Shown: positions 45,441 to 53,664 of the stretch, piece by piece
Layout of the letters: every line of letters begins with the position of its first letter
How positions within the stretch are numbered: position 1 is the stretch's first letter
Assembly (NCBI GenBank): GCA_005502925.1
Contig: SCPD01000006.1
Span: forward strand, 62,001-126,000
From: Rhizobiales bacterium Y(2018)
Lineage (GTDB): Bacteria > Pseudomonadota > Alphaproteobacteria > Rhizobiales > Aestuariivirgaceae
Direction of reading: 5' to 3'
Length of the DNA: 64,000 nucleotides
Notes under the pieces: generated by a model
What the model was told of the DNA's origin: nothing
What the model saw: the letters and a program-made list of their open reading frames with translations, nothing else
Database searches by the model: none
Translations under genes and position numbers: made by a program

Positions 45441-46499
45441 ATGCCAGTAATCACGATACTTGGTGCCGGCGTCATGGGATCGGCGATGATCCTGCCGGCT
45501 CGCGACAGAGGCCATGAGGTCCGCCTCGTCGGCACGCATCTCGACCAGGCGATCATCGACAGCGTCACCAAGACCGGCCGGCATCCGCGCCTGAATGTGA
45601 AGCTTCCCGATGGCGTGAAAGCCTTCGCTCACAACGACTTCGGCAAGGCGCTCGGCGATGACACCGATCTCATTCTCTTAGGCGTGAGCTCAGCCGGGGT
45701 CGGCTGGGCCATCGACCGTTTGTGCGAGACGCTGAAGAAGCCAGTGCCGGTGATGATGATCACCAAGGGGCTGATGCCGAAGGACGGCGCCATCCTTACC
45801 CTTCCTGATTTCGTCCAGGCGGAAGTGAAACGCCGTACCGGCATGGCGCTCGATCTCGCGGCCGTCGGTGGTCCCTGCATCGCGGGCGAGCTCGCGGTGC
45901 GCCGGCAGACCGGCGTCGTGATCACCTCGCGCACCGAAGGGCTTGCGGCAAAACTCTGTTCCTGGCTCGAGACCGATTATTATCATCCCCGCGTCTCGGA
46001 CGACATTGCGGGCGTCGAGCTCTGCGCCGCCTTCAAGAATTTCTTCGCCATCTCGGTCGGCTGGGCGGCGGGCCAGCATGAAAAAGCGGCGCCCACTGAA
46101 AACGGTGCCTTCAACTTCAACGCCGCGTCGGTGATCTTCGACCAGGCGATCGCCGAGATGATGGTGCTGGCGCGCTATATGGGTGGGACCGAGAGAAGCG
46201 TATGGGGCATGCCGGGCACCGGCGATCTTTATGTAACCTGCCAGGCGGGGCGCAATTCCAGGCTCGGCCGGCAATTGGGCCTCGGCCTTTCTTACGCCGA
46301 GGTCAAGGCCGGGCCGATGAAAGATGATACGATCGAAGGCGCCGAGCTCGGCATCGCCTTGGCTGCGACGCTCAAACAATTGATGGCGGCGGGAAAACTC
46401 GATGCCGCCGAGCTGCCGGTGACCGCCGCCTTGCTCCAGGCGCTCACCGCCAATGACAGGCTCGTAATGCCGTGGGGCAAGTTGCATCGTTACACATGA
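45441..46499 (+). CDS. GpsA-like NAD(P)-dependent glycerol-3-phosphate dehydrogenase paralogue
   Basis: Encodes 352 residues of the GpsA fold. The dinucleotide motif is ILGAGVMGSAM (6-16). The catalytic lysines are preserved: Lys109 in ITKGLMP and Lys199 in AAFKNFFAISVGWAAG. GGPCIAGELAV and TGDLYVTCQAGRNSRLGR match conserved GpsA segments. Its position before rpiB, a SorC regulator and an FGGY kinase argues for a catabolic paralogue working on a polyol phosphate rather than the housekeeping phospholipid enzyme, which I would expect elsewhere. This is inference from context. Confidence 0.85.
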   Translation: MPVITILGAGVMGSAMILPARDRGHEVRLVGTHLDQAIIDSVTKTGRHPRLNVKLPDGVKAFAHNDFGKALGDDTDLILLGVSSAGVGWAIDRLCETLKKPVPVMMITKGLMPKDGAILTLPDFVQAEVKRRTGMALDLAAVGGPCIAGELAVRRQTGVVITSRTEGLAAKLCSWLETDYYHPRVSDDIAGVELCAAFKNFFAISVGWAAGQHEKAAPTENGAFNFNAASVIFDQAIAEMMVLARYMGGTERSVWGMPGTGDLYVTCQAGRNSRLGRQLGLGLSYAEVKAGPMKDDTIEGAELGIALAATLKQLMAAGKLDAAELPVTAALLQALTANDRLVMPWGKLHRYT

Positions 46500-46517
46500 C
46501 TGGTTACGGAGTGTGCC

Positions 46518-46988
46518 ATGACTGAGAAGAAATCCATCGCCATCGGCGCCGATCATTTGGGCCTCGAGCTCAAGAACACTTTGGTCGAGCATCTCAAAGC
46601 CAAGGGTTATGAGGTGAAGGACATGGGGGTCGTCGACAGCAACCCGGTCGATTATCCCGATATCGGCGTCAAGGTGGCGGAAGCCGTCGGGCGCGGCGAC
46701 TATCCGCGCGGCATCCTGGTCTGCGGCACGGGCGCGGGCATGGCGATCACCGCCAATAAGGTGCCGGGCGTGCGCGCCGTGCCGGTGATGGACCCCTATA
46801 CGGCGGAACGCGCCATGGCCTCCAACAACGCCCAGATCATCACCTTCGGCCAGCTCATCGTCGGCCCGGCGGTGGCCAAGATGCTCACCGATATCTGGCT
46901 CAATGCCGAATTCCAGGGTGGCCGCTCGGCGCCCAAGGTCGCCAAGATGGACGCCATCGACGAGAAATACCGAAAAGCCGCCAAATGA
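46518..46988 (+). CDS. RpiB/LacAB-family sugar-phosphate isomerase, atypical active site
   Basis: Encodes 156 residues of the RpiB family. The catalytic cysteine Cys69 in LVCGTGAGMAI is present. The position of the E. coli RpiB histidine (in RQHND) is Ser102 here (TAERAMASNNAQIITFG), with Arg98 nearby. As I recall, this ERA-x-x-SNNAQI pattern occurs in tetrose-phosphate isomerases of erythritol pathways (EryI/DerI-like); I could not verify it. So the substrate may be erythrulose/erythrose phosphate rather than ribose 5-phosphate. Overlaps the regulator gene by four bases. Confidence 0.85.
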   Translation: MTEKKSIAIGADHLGLELKNTLVEHLKAKGYEVKDMGVVDSNPVDYPDIGVKVAEAVGRGDYPRGILVCGTGAGMAITANKVPGVRAVPVMDPYTAERAMASNNAQIITFGQLIVGPAVAKMLTDIWLNAEFQGGRSAPKVAKMDAIDEKYRKAAK

Positions 46989-47965
46989 ACGACGAGTCCA
47001 TGCTGGTGCTCTCGGTCGATCGCGACGAGCAGCTCGCGACCCGCGCCGCATGGCTCTATTTCGTCGCCGGCCTCACCCAGGCGCAGATCGGCAAGAAGCT
47101 CGGCATCAACCGCATCCGGGTCAACCGGCTGCTCGCCCAGGCGCGCGAGCAGGGCATGGTGCAGATCCGCATCACCGGCCGCCTCGCCGACTGTATTGAG
47201 CTCGAGAATCGCATCAAGGACCGCTTCAAGATCGACCAGGCGATCATCGTGCCGACCCCGCCCGATCCCGCTCTGATCCGCCATGTGATCGGCGCCGCCG
47301 CCGGCAGCGCGCTGGCCGAGCGGCTGAAGGACGGCATGTCGGTCGGCGTCGGCTGGGGCCGCACCTTGCGCCTGAGCCTGCGCTCGGTGCCGCGCCGGCC
47401 GTTGCGGCGTGTCTCCGTCGTGTCGCTGATGGGCGGCCTGACGCGTGGCGCCGCCGTCAATCCGCATGAGACGGCCTCGCATCTCGCCGATCTCATCGAC
47501 GCGCAATGTTATTATGTCGCGGCACCGGCGCTCGCCGATTCGGAGGCGACGCGCGATCTCCTGGCCCAGCAGCCGATGATCAAGGATGTGTATGAGCGTC
47601 TGCGCAAGGTGGACCTCGTGCTCGTCTCGGCGGGCGGGCTCGCCGCCGACAGCACCATCCACCATGTCGACCTCATCAGCGCCGCCGACGCCAAGTCGCT
47701 GAAGGAGGCGGGCGCCGTCGGCGATCTCTGCGCCCATTGGCTCGACGTCCATGGCCGTCTCGTCGATCACCCCTTGAACAAGCGGGCGGTGGGCCTGTCG
47801 CCGCTCGAGCTCAAATCGGTGCCCTGTGTCATTGTGGCGTCAGGCGGCGTCGATAAGATCGAGGTCCTGCATGGGGCGCTCGAAGGCGGCATGGTCGACA
47901 TATTGATCACGGATGAAGTGACGGCGTCCGGTATTCTCGCGACTTCCGATCGGGTGGCGCAATGA
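46985..47965 (+). CDS. SorC-family sugar-responsive regulator (EryD-like)
   Basis: Encodes 326 residues: an N-terminal helix-turn-helix (about 22-60, LTQAQIGKKLGINRIRVNRLLAQAREQG) and a large SorC effector domain (about 70-320, with VGVGWGRTL, SLMGGLTRGA and the Asp/Gly-rich sugar-phosphate site). The family binds phosphorylated sugars and includes EryD. It overlaps rpiB by four bases and the following kinase by four bases, so it is expressed with the enzymes it probably controls. Its operator is not evident; the 167 bases before 45441 are mostly the palindromic element. Confidence 0.9.
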   Translation: MNDESMLVLSVDRDEQLATRAAWLYFVAGLTQAQIGKKLGINRIRVNRLLAQAREQGMVQIRITGRLADCIELENRIKDRFKIDQAIIVPTPPDPALIRHVIGAAAGSALAERLKDGMSVGVGWGRTLRLSLRSVPRRPLRRVSVVSLMGGLTRGAAVNPHETASHLADLIDAQCYYVAAPALADSEATRDLLAQQPMIKDVYERLRKVDLVLVSAGGLAADSTIHHVDLISAADAKSLKEAGAVGDLCAHWLDVHGRLVDHPLNKRAVGLSPLELKSVPCVIVASGGVDKIEVLHGALEGGMVDILITDEVTASGILATSDRVAQ

Positions 47966-49242
47966 GCGACGCGGTCCTCGGCATCGATATCGGCACGTCC
48001 GGCTTGCGCGCTGTCCTGCTCGACCGCGACGGCGAGCTTCTCGCCATGCGCCAGACCGAGATGATGCTGCCGCAGCAGAGTTTTGGCCGTCTGTGGCAGG
48101 ATGCGCATGTCTGGGCGGCGGCGATGGATGAGGTGCTGCTGGCGCTGAAGGGTGAGTTCAAGGCGCACCGGGTTCTCGCTCTGGCGATCGACGGCACGTC
48201 GGGCACCATCGTGCCGATCGACATCGAAGGCACGCTGGCCGGTCTCGCCTCAATGTATAATGACGTGGCCGACCAGAAATATCTCGATCCGGTTATGAAG
48301 GTGGCGCCGCAGGAGACCGCGGCGCGTGGCGGCTCGTCGCCCCTGGCGCGGGCGCTCGAAATGCAGGCGACAATCAAACCCGTCCGCATTCTGCATCAGG
48401 CCGACTGGCTCGCCGGGCGCTTCTCCGGCCGCTTCGATGTCAGCGACGAAAACAATGCGCTGAAGACCGGCTATGATCCGATCACCCGGCAATGGCCGGC
48501 CTGGATCGCCGAGACCGGCCTCGCGATGGATCTTCTGCCGCACGTGGTGGCGGCGGGCGCGCGCACGGGTAAGATCCTGCCCGCCATTGCCGAGCGCTAC
48601 GGACTGCCGAGCACTGTCGCTATCGTCGCCGGCACGACCGATGGCTGCGCCGCCTTCCTGGCGAGTGGTGCCCGCGATCCGGGCGACGGCGTCACCTCGC
48701 TCGGCACGACCTTGACCCTGAAGCTGCTCTCCGACGAGCCGGTCTTCGCCCCCGATTACGGCATCTACAGCCATCGCATCGGTGATCAATGGCTGGCGGG
48801 CGGTGCGTCCAATACCGGCGGTGCTGCGCTTGCCGCCTATCTCACGCGCGAGGACATCGTGCGGCTCACGTCCTTGATCGATCCGGACCATCCGACCGGC
48901 CTCGATTATTATCCGCTGCCCAAGCCCGGCGAGCGTTTTCCCGTCAACGATCCCAAGATGGAATCGCGGGTGACGCCCAAGCCCAACGATGAGCGCCTGT
49001 TTTTCCAGGGCCTGCTCGAAGGCATAGCGGGCGTCGAGGCCTTGGCCTATCGCCGTCTCGCCGAGCTTGGCGCCACGCCGCTCAAGACCTTGCGCAGCGT
49101 CGGCGGCGGTGCTGCCAATGAAGGCTGGACGCGCATCCGCGAAAGGCTTCTCCAGGTCGCCAATGAAACGCCACGCAGCGAGCATGCCGCGGTCGGCACG
49201 GCGCGTCTCGCCTGGCGGGGGCTGGGCCATGATCCCTATTAA
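47962..49242 (+). CDS. Short FGGY kinase (D-ribulokinase-like)
   Basis: Encodes 426 residues, shorter than typical FGGY kinases of about 500. The N-terminal motif LGIDIGTSGLRAVLLDRDG (6-24) and ALAIDGTSGTIVPID are intact, as is the C-terminal RSVGGGAANEGWTRIRERLL. Size and motif spacing resemble the D-ribulose kinase group of plants and cyanobacteria. With the RpiB-like enzyme it could form ketose to ketose-phosphate to aldose-phosphate. It overlaps the regulator by four bases and the HAD gene by 14 bases. Substrate not established. Confidence 0.85.
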   Translation: MSDAVLGIDIGTSGLRAVLLDRDGELLAMRQTEMMLPQQSFGRLWQDAHVWAAAMDEVLLALKGEFKAHRVLALAIDGTSGTIVPIDIEGTLAGLASMYNDVADQKYLDPVMKVAPQETAARGGSSPLARALEMQATIKPVRILHQADWLAGRFSGRFDVSDENNALKTGYDPITRQWPAWIAETGLAMDLLPHVVAAGARTGKILPAIAERYGLPSTVAIVAGTTDGCAAFLASGARDPGDGVTSLGTTLTLKLLSDEPVFAPDYGIYSHRIGDQWLAGGASNTGGAALAAYLTREDIVRLTSLIDPDHPTGLDYYPLPKPGERFPVNDPKMESRVTPKPNDERLFFQGLLEGIAGVEALAYRRLAELGATPLKTLRSVGGGAANEGWTRIRERLLQVANETPRSEHAAVGTARLAWRGLGHDPY

Positions 49243-50002
49243 AGGCCTCGCCGAGATCGCCGGCCAATATGACGGCATGCTGATCGACCAGTTCGGCGTC
49301 CTGCATGATGGCGGGACGCTCTATCCCGGCAGCCTCGGCGTGCTCACCGAATTGAAGGCGCTCGGCATTCCGGTTGCCGTCATGACCAACTCCGCCAAGC
49401 GGGCGGCGCCCAATGTGGCGCGCCTCACGCAGATGGGAATCCCGCGCGATTATTTCGTCGATGCGGTGAGTTCGGGCGAAGTGGCCTACGATCTTCTGCG
49501 TGACTCGACAGCAAAGAGAGCTTTCATCGTCGGCCGGCAAGGTGACAATTACGGCTTCGATATGTTCGATCTCGTCGCGAAGCCCGAGGATGCTGATATC
49601 ATTCTCATTCTGGGGTCGGATGCGCCGAGGGTATCGCTAGAAGAATATGGCCGGCTCCTGAAAGGTGTCACCGCGCCGGCCGTCTGCTGCAATCCCGACA
49701 AATGGATGATCACCCCGTCGGGCCTCCACCCGGCGCCCGGCGCCATCGCCGCGCTTTATGAGAGCCAAGGTGGTGAGGTGCGCTGGATCGGCAAGCCGCA
49801 TCGCGAGATCTACGACTATGCGTTGCGCCGCATCGGCAAACCGCGGCGTGTGCTCTGCATCGGTGACAGCGCCGAGCATGATGTCGCGGGCGGGCGCGGC
49901 GCCGGCCTCGCGACACTTCTCATCCCCACCGGTGTGTCGGAAGGGCAGACCGTCTTCGAGCCTGAGCCCGACTATCTGATGGAGCACTTCACCTGGCGAT
50001 GA
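49229..50002 (+). CDS. HAD-type hydrolase, TIGR01459-like (NagD-type fold)
   Basis: Encodes 257 residues starting at the ATG at 49229, inside the kinase 3' end (14-bp overlap). The first HAD motif is LIDQFGVLHDG, a DxFGxLxDG variant typical of NagD-type class IIA HADs (about 19-29). Motif II is VMTNSAKR, the Lys/Asp motifs are GKPHREIYDYAL and CIGDSAEHDVAGGRGAGLATLLI. A small-molecule phosphatase is expected. Paired with a kinase, it could remove dead-end phosphates or limit sugar-phosphate load. It converges with iolB and their ends overlap by 14 bases. Confidence 0.85.
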   Translation: MIPIKGLAEIAGQYDGMLIDQFGVLHDGGTLYPGSLGVLTELKALGIPVAVMTNSAKRAAPNVARLTQMGIPRDYFVDAVSSGEVAYDLLRDSTAKRAFIVGRQGDNYGFDMFDLVAKPEDADIILILGSDAPRVSLEEYGRLLKGVTAPAVCCNPDKWMITPSGLHPAPGAIAALYESQGGEVRWIGKPHREIYDYALRRIGKPRRVLCIGDSAEHDVAGGRGAGLATLLIPTGVSEGQTVFEPEPDYLMEHFTWR

Positions 50003-50783
50003 GCCACTCATGCTCCTTGGCATTGTGGAACTTCCAGGTGCGCTTCGGTCCCGCCATCACATTGAGATAATAGAGGTCGTAGCCATGGGTGGCGGCGCAA
50101 GGGTGATAGCCCTTGGGCACCAGGGTCACATCGCCGTCCTCGATCGCCATCGCCTCGTCGAGTGAACGATCATCGGTATAGACGCGCTGGAAGCCGAAGC
50201 CCTGGGACGGATTGAAACGGTGATAATAAGTTTCCTCGAGCAGTGACTCGCGCGGCAGGTCATCCTGGTCGTGCTTGTGCGGCGGATAGGACGAGGTGTG
50301 GCCGCCGGGCGTGATGACCTCGACCACGAGCAGGCTTTCCGCCGGCTCGCTCTCGGGCAGGATATTGGTGACATAGCGGACATTGGTGCCCTTGCCGCGC
50401 GTCTCCTGGCCGAGCGTGTCCGGCGAGATGACGCGGGCCGACAATTTGCCGGTGCCGGGCGCTGTGCACACGCCGAGCTCGAGCGCCGTTTCGGCGGTGA
50501 TACTCCAGGCTGCACCCGCCGGCACATAGACCGACCAGGGCTTGCCCTCGAAAGGCGACATGCGTTCGCCGAGAAGGCCGAGCTCCTTGCCATCGACCGT
50601 GACGCGGCCCTTGCCGGTGATGAAGACCAGGCAGGTCTCGCGTGTCTTGTCACCGCCCTTGGCGGACTGGCCCTTAGCGAGCTTCCACACATCGAAGCCG
50701 ACATAGGTCCAGCCGGCGCTTTCCGGCGTCACATGCAGGATGCGTCCTTCGCCCGGTCTGTGCTTGAGCAGCAATTTCGACAT
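49989..50783 (-). CDS. iolB: 5-deoxy-glucuronate isomerase
   Basis: Cupin-fold isomerase of myo-inositol catabolism, converting 5-deoxy-D-glucuronate to 5-dehydro-2-deoxy-D-gluconate. The 264-residue length matches the family. The IolB signature GHTSSYPPHKHDQDD with metal-binding His pairs lies at about 163-177 and EETYYHRFNPSQGFGFQRVY follows. The C-terminal LVPKGYHPCAATHGYDLYYLNVMAGP is also typical. It overlaps iolE by one base and is the last gene of iolCDEB. Confidence 0.95.
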   Translation of the reverse strand: MSKLLLKHRPGEGRILHVTPESAGWTYVGFDVWKLAKGQSAKGGDKTRETCLVFITGKGRVTVDGKELGLLGERMSPFEGKPWSVYVPAGAAWSITAETALELGVCTAPGTGKLSARVISPDTLGQETRGKGTNVRYVTNILPESEPAESLLVVEVITPGGHTSSYPPHKHDQDDLPRESLLEETYYHRFNPSQGFGFQRVYTDDRSLDEAMAIEDGDVTLVPKGYHPCAATHGYDLYYLNVMAGPKRTWKFHNAKEHEWLIAR

Positions 50784-51667
50784 CAGGTGAGCCCGCCGTC
50801 TTTAAGGAAGCGGACCAGATTGTCATAACCGAGCTTGGCATATTTCGCCGGCTCGGCTTTTTTCGGGTCCTGCTCGGCCTCGACCACCACCCAGCCGGAA
50901 TAGCCGGGCAATTCCTTGAACACCGAGACGTAATCCACCATGCCGTCGCCTGGTACCGTATAGACGCCGGCAATGACCGAATCGAGGAACGACCAGTCCT
51001 TCGCTTCGGATTCCTGGCGCACCGCGGCGCGCACATCCTTGCAATGAACATGGCTGATGCGTTTCCGGTATTTGCGCGCCAGCGCGGCGGGATCGGCGCC
51101 GCCCCAGGTGGCATGCCCCGTATCGAGCAGAAGATGCACCGCTTCGCCCGTCTCTTTCATCAGCCGGTCGATCTCTTCCGACGTCTGCACCACGGTGCCC
51201 ATATGATGATGATAGACGAGCTGGAAGCCTTCCTGCCGCAGAAGTTCGGCGAGCTTCGTCAACCGCTCCGTGAAGCGCTTCCATTCCGCTTCCGTCATTT
51301 TGGGCCGCGTCGACAGCGGCTTCGATTTGTCGCCATGGATGGTGCGGGTGCATTCTGCCACGATGAAGACATTGGTGCCCATGTCTTTCAGCAGCTTACG
51401 GTGATGCGCGGCTTCGGCGAATTCGGTCTCGGCGTCACGCTCGATCAGGAAGATCGAATGCCAGCCGCCGATCAGCGCATGGCCGTATGTGTCGAGGATC
51501 GGCCGCAGCTTCGAAGCCTCACGCGGAAACTTGTTGCCGAGCTCCATGCCGACAAAACCCGCGGCTTTCGCCTCGCTCAGGCATTGCTCGAGCGGAATCC
51601 ACCCGCCGAGCTCCTGCATGTCGTCATTCGACCAGCCGATCGGATTGGCGCCGATGCGGATTGCCAT
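50783..51667 (-). CDS. iolE: 2-keto-myo-inositol dehydratase (inosose dehydratase)
   Basis: TIM-barrel, xylose isomerase-like dehydratase that converts 2-keto-myo-inositol to 3D-trihydroxycyclohexane-1,2-dione. It has 294 residues. The N-terminal IRIGANPIGWSNDDMQELGG is diagnostic, and metal-binding His/Glu residues are seen in LVYHHHMGT, LLDTGHATWGG and SHVHCKDV. Start at 51667 is supported by GGAGGT seven bases upstream. The gene has its own ribosome site after a palindromic element that separates it from iolD by 149 bases, unlike the tight iolC-iolD and iolE-iolB joins. Confidence 0.95.
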   Translation of the reverse strand: MAIRIGANPIGWSNDDMQELGGWIPLEQCLSEAKAAGFVGMELGNKFPREASKLRPILDTYGHALIGGWHSIFLIERDAETEFAEAAHHRKLLKDMGTNVFIVAECTRTIHGDKSKPLSTRPKMTEAEWKRFTERLTKLAELLRQEGFQLVYHHHMGTVVQTSEEIDRLMKETGEAVHLLLDTGHATWGGADPAALARKYRKRISHVHCKDVRAAVRQESEAKDWSFLDSVIAGVYTVPGDGMVDYVSVFKELPGYSGWVVVEAEQDPKKAEPAKYAKLGYDNLVRFLKDGGLT

Positions 51668-51688
51668 AGTCACTACCTCCTGCTCATT

Positions 51689-51792
51689 CGTCATCCCGGC
51701 GAAAGCCGGGATCCACTAAATTCGTGCATTATCGGCAAGCGCTGTTCGCATTGAAAGACTCTATTGGATCCCGGCTTTCGCCGGGATGACGG
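51689..51792. repeat. Palindromic dispersed element, copy B, inside the iol operon
   Basis: 27-bp inverted arms (51689-51715 and 51765-51791; left begins CGTCATCCCGGCG) enclose 49 bases beginning CTAAATTC. It lies between iolD and iolE, where a long hairpin would form in the polycistronic RNA. Same family as 45283-45386, same orientation by its inner TAAATTC. Confidence 0.9.
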
Positions 51793-51816
51793 TACGGGAT
51801 GGATATCCATGATACC

Positions 51817-53664
51817 CTAATCCCCAATCCGCTGCTGTTTGACCGCCGTCTCATATTTCTTCCGCGCTGCGTCGACTTCCTTGCGCGCCGACACTTCCGG
51901 CACCGCGACATCCCACCAATGGCCGCCGGCCTCGGTCGAGACCCACGGATCGGTGTCGATGACGATCACGGTGGTGCGTTTATTGGCCTTCGCCGCCTTC
52001 AGTGCCGTTTCCAGATCGGCGAGCGAATTCACTTTTTCGGCGATGGCGCCCATGCTCCGGGCATGGCCGGCGAAATCGATCTCGGGCAGCGTCTCATGCA
52101 CGCTGTCGGCCAGGAGATTGTTGAAGCGGGCGCCGCCTGTCGCCTTCTGCAGCCTGGTGATGCAGCCATAACCACGATTGTCGAGCAGTACGATGGTGAG
52201 CTTGATGCCCATCATCACCGAGGTGGCCACTTCCGAATTGAGCATGAGATAGGAGCCGTCGCCCACCATCACCACGACCTCGCGTTCGGGCTGCGCCATC
52301 TTCATGCCGAGGCCGCCGGCGATCTCATAACCCATGCAGGAGAAGCCATATTCGAGATGATAGGAGGACGGTGTGCTGGCCTGCCAGAGCTTGTGCAATT
52401 CGCCGGGCAGCCCGCCCGCGGCGCACAGCAGCGAGATGTCGCGGCCGAGAGCGCGCTGTACCGCGCCGATCACTTGCGCATCGGAAGGAAGTGCATTCGT
52501 CGCGGCGGTGACGGCATCGGCCTCTTTCATCCAGGCCTTGAAGCCGTCCTGCGCCGATCTGGTCCAGGCGGCTGGCGCCTTGTAGCTGCCGAGATTGGTG
52601 GAAAGCTCCTCGAGCCCGACGCGCGCATCGGCGATCAGCGGCAAAGCGCGATGCTTGCCGGCGTCGAAGACTTGCGTGTTGAGGCCGATGATCGTCTTGC
52701 CTTCATTCTTGAACAGCGCCCAGGAGCCGGTGGTGAAATCCTGCAAGCGCGTGCCGACCGCCAGGATCACATCGGCTTCCTCCGCCAGGCGATTGGAAGC
52801 GGACGTGCCGGTGACGCCGATGGCGCCCATATTGAGCGGATTGAGGAAGGGCAAAGACGATTTGCCGGCCTGCGTCTCGGTGACGGGAATGCCATGGCGC
52901 TCGGCGAAGCCCGCCAATGCGGCCGAGGCCTCCGAATAGAGCACGCCGCCACCTGAAATGATCACCGGCTTCCTGGCGTCGCGCAATTTTGCGACGGCGC
53001 GCGCCAGCTCATTCTCATCGGGGCGGATGCGGCGCTGCGTCCAGACTGTTTCGGCGAAGAAGCTCTCCGGATAGTCGAAAACTTCCGCCTGCACATCCTG
53101 GCACAGCGCCAGCGTGACGGGGCCGCATTCGGCCGGGTCGGTCAGAACTTCCATGGCGCGGTGGAGAGCGGGGATCAATTGCTCCGGCCGCGCGATACGG
53201 TCGAAATACCGCGACACAGGGCGGAAGCAATCATTGGCCGAGGCCGTGCCGTCACCGAAATTCTCGACCTGCTGCAGCACCGGGTCAGGCTTGCGGTTGG
53301 CGAAGATATCGCCGGGCAGGAACAGGACCGGCAGGCGGTCGACATGGGCGACGGCCGCTGCCGTCACCATATTGAGAGCGCCGGGACCGATCGAAGTGGT
53401 GCAGGCCATCATGCGCCGCCGCCGCGTCGCCTTGGCGAAGGCGATCGCCGCATGCGCCATGGCCTGCTCGTTATGGGCGCGCCAGGTCGGCAACTCGTTC
53501 TTCACGCCATAAAGCGCCTCGCCCATGCCGGCGACATTGCCATGCCCGAAAATGGCCCAGACGCCGGCGAAGAGCGGCAGCTTTTTGCCGTCGACCATCG
53601 TCATCTGGCGGGTGAGGAAGCGCGCCAGCGCCTGGGTCATGGTGAGGCGGATCGTCTTGGTCAT
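51817..53664 (-). CDS. iolD: 3D-(3,5/4)-trihydroxycyclohexane-1,2-dione hydrolase
   Basis: Thiamine-diphosphate enzyme that opens the cyclohexanedione ring to 5-deoxy-glucuronate. It has 615 residues with the acetolactate-synthase-like three-domain layout. The N-terminal region contains MTMVDGKKLPLFAGVWAIFGHGNVAGMGEAL and TSIGPGALNMVTAAA. The C-terminal ThDP site is VMVGDGSYLMLNSE, followed by NRGYGCI. Start at 53664 (MTKTIRL) overlaps the iolC stop by four bases (ATGA) with AGAGGA upstream. Assignment is certain from motif and context. Confidence 0.96.
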   Translation of the reverse strand: MTKTIRLTMTQALARFLTRQMTMVDGKKLPLFAGVWAIFGHGNVAGMGEALYGVKNELPTWRAHNEQAMAHAAIAFAKATRRRRMMACTTSIGPGALNMVTAAAVAHVDRLPVLFLPGDIFANRKPDPVLQQVENFGDGTASANDCFRPVSRYFDRIARPEQLIPALHRAMEVLTDPAECGPVTLALCQDVQAEVFDYPESFFAETVWTQRRIRPDENELARAVAKLRDARKPVIISGGGVLYSEASAALAGFAERHGIPVTETQAGKSSLPFLNPLNMGAIGVTGTSASNRLAEEADVILAVGTRLQDFTTGSWALFKNEGKTIIGLNTQVFDAGKHRALPLIADARVGLEELSTNLGSYKAPAAWTRSAQDGFKAWMKEADAVTAATNALPSDAQVIGAVQRALGRDISLLCAAGGLPGELHKLWQASTPSSYHLEYGFSCMGYEIAGGLGMKMAQPEREVVVMVGDGSYLMLNSEVATSVMMGIKLTIVLLDNRGYGCITRLQKATGGARFNNLLADSVHETLPEIDFAGHARSMGAIAEKVNSLADLETALKAAKANKRTTVIVIDTDPWVSTEAGGHWWDVAVPEVSARKEVDAARKKYETAVKQQRIGD

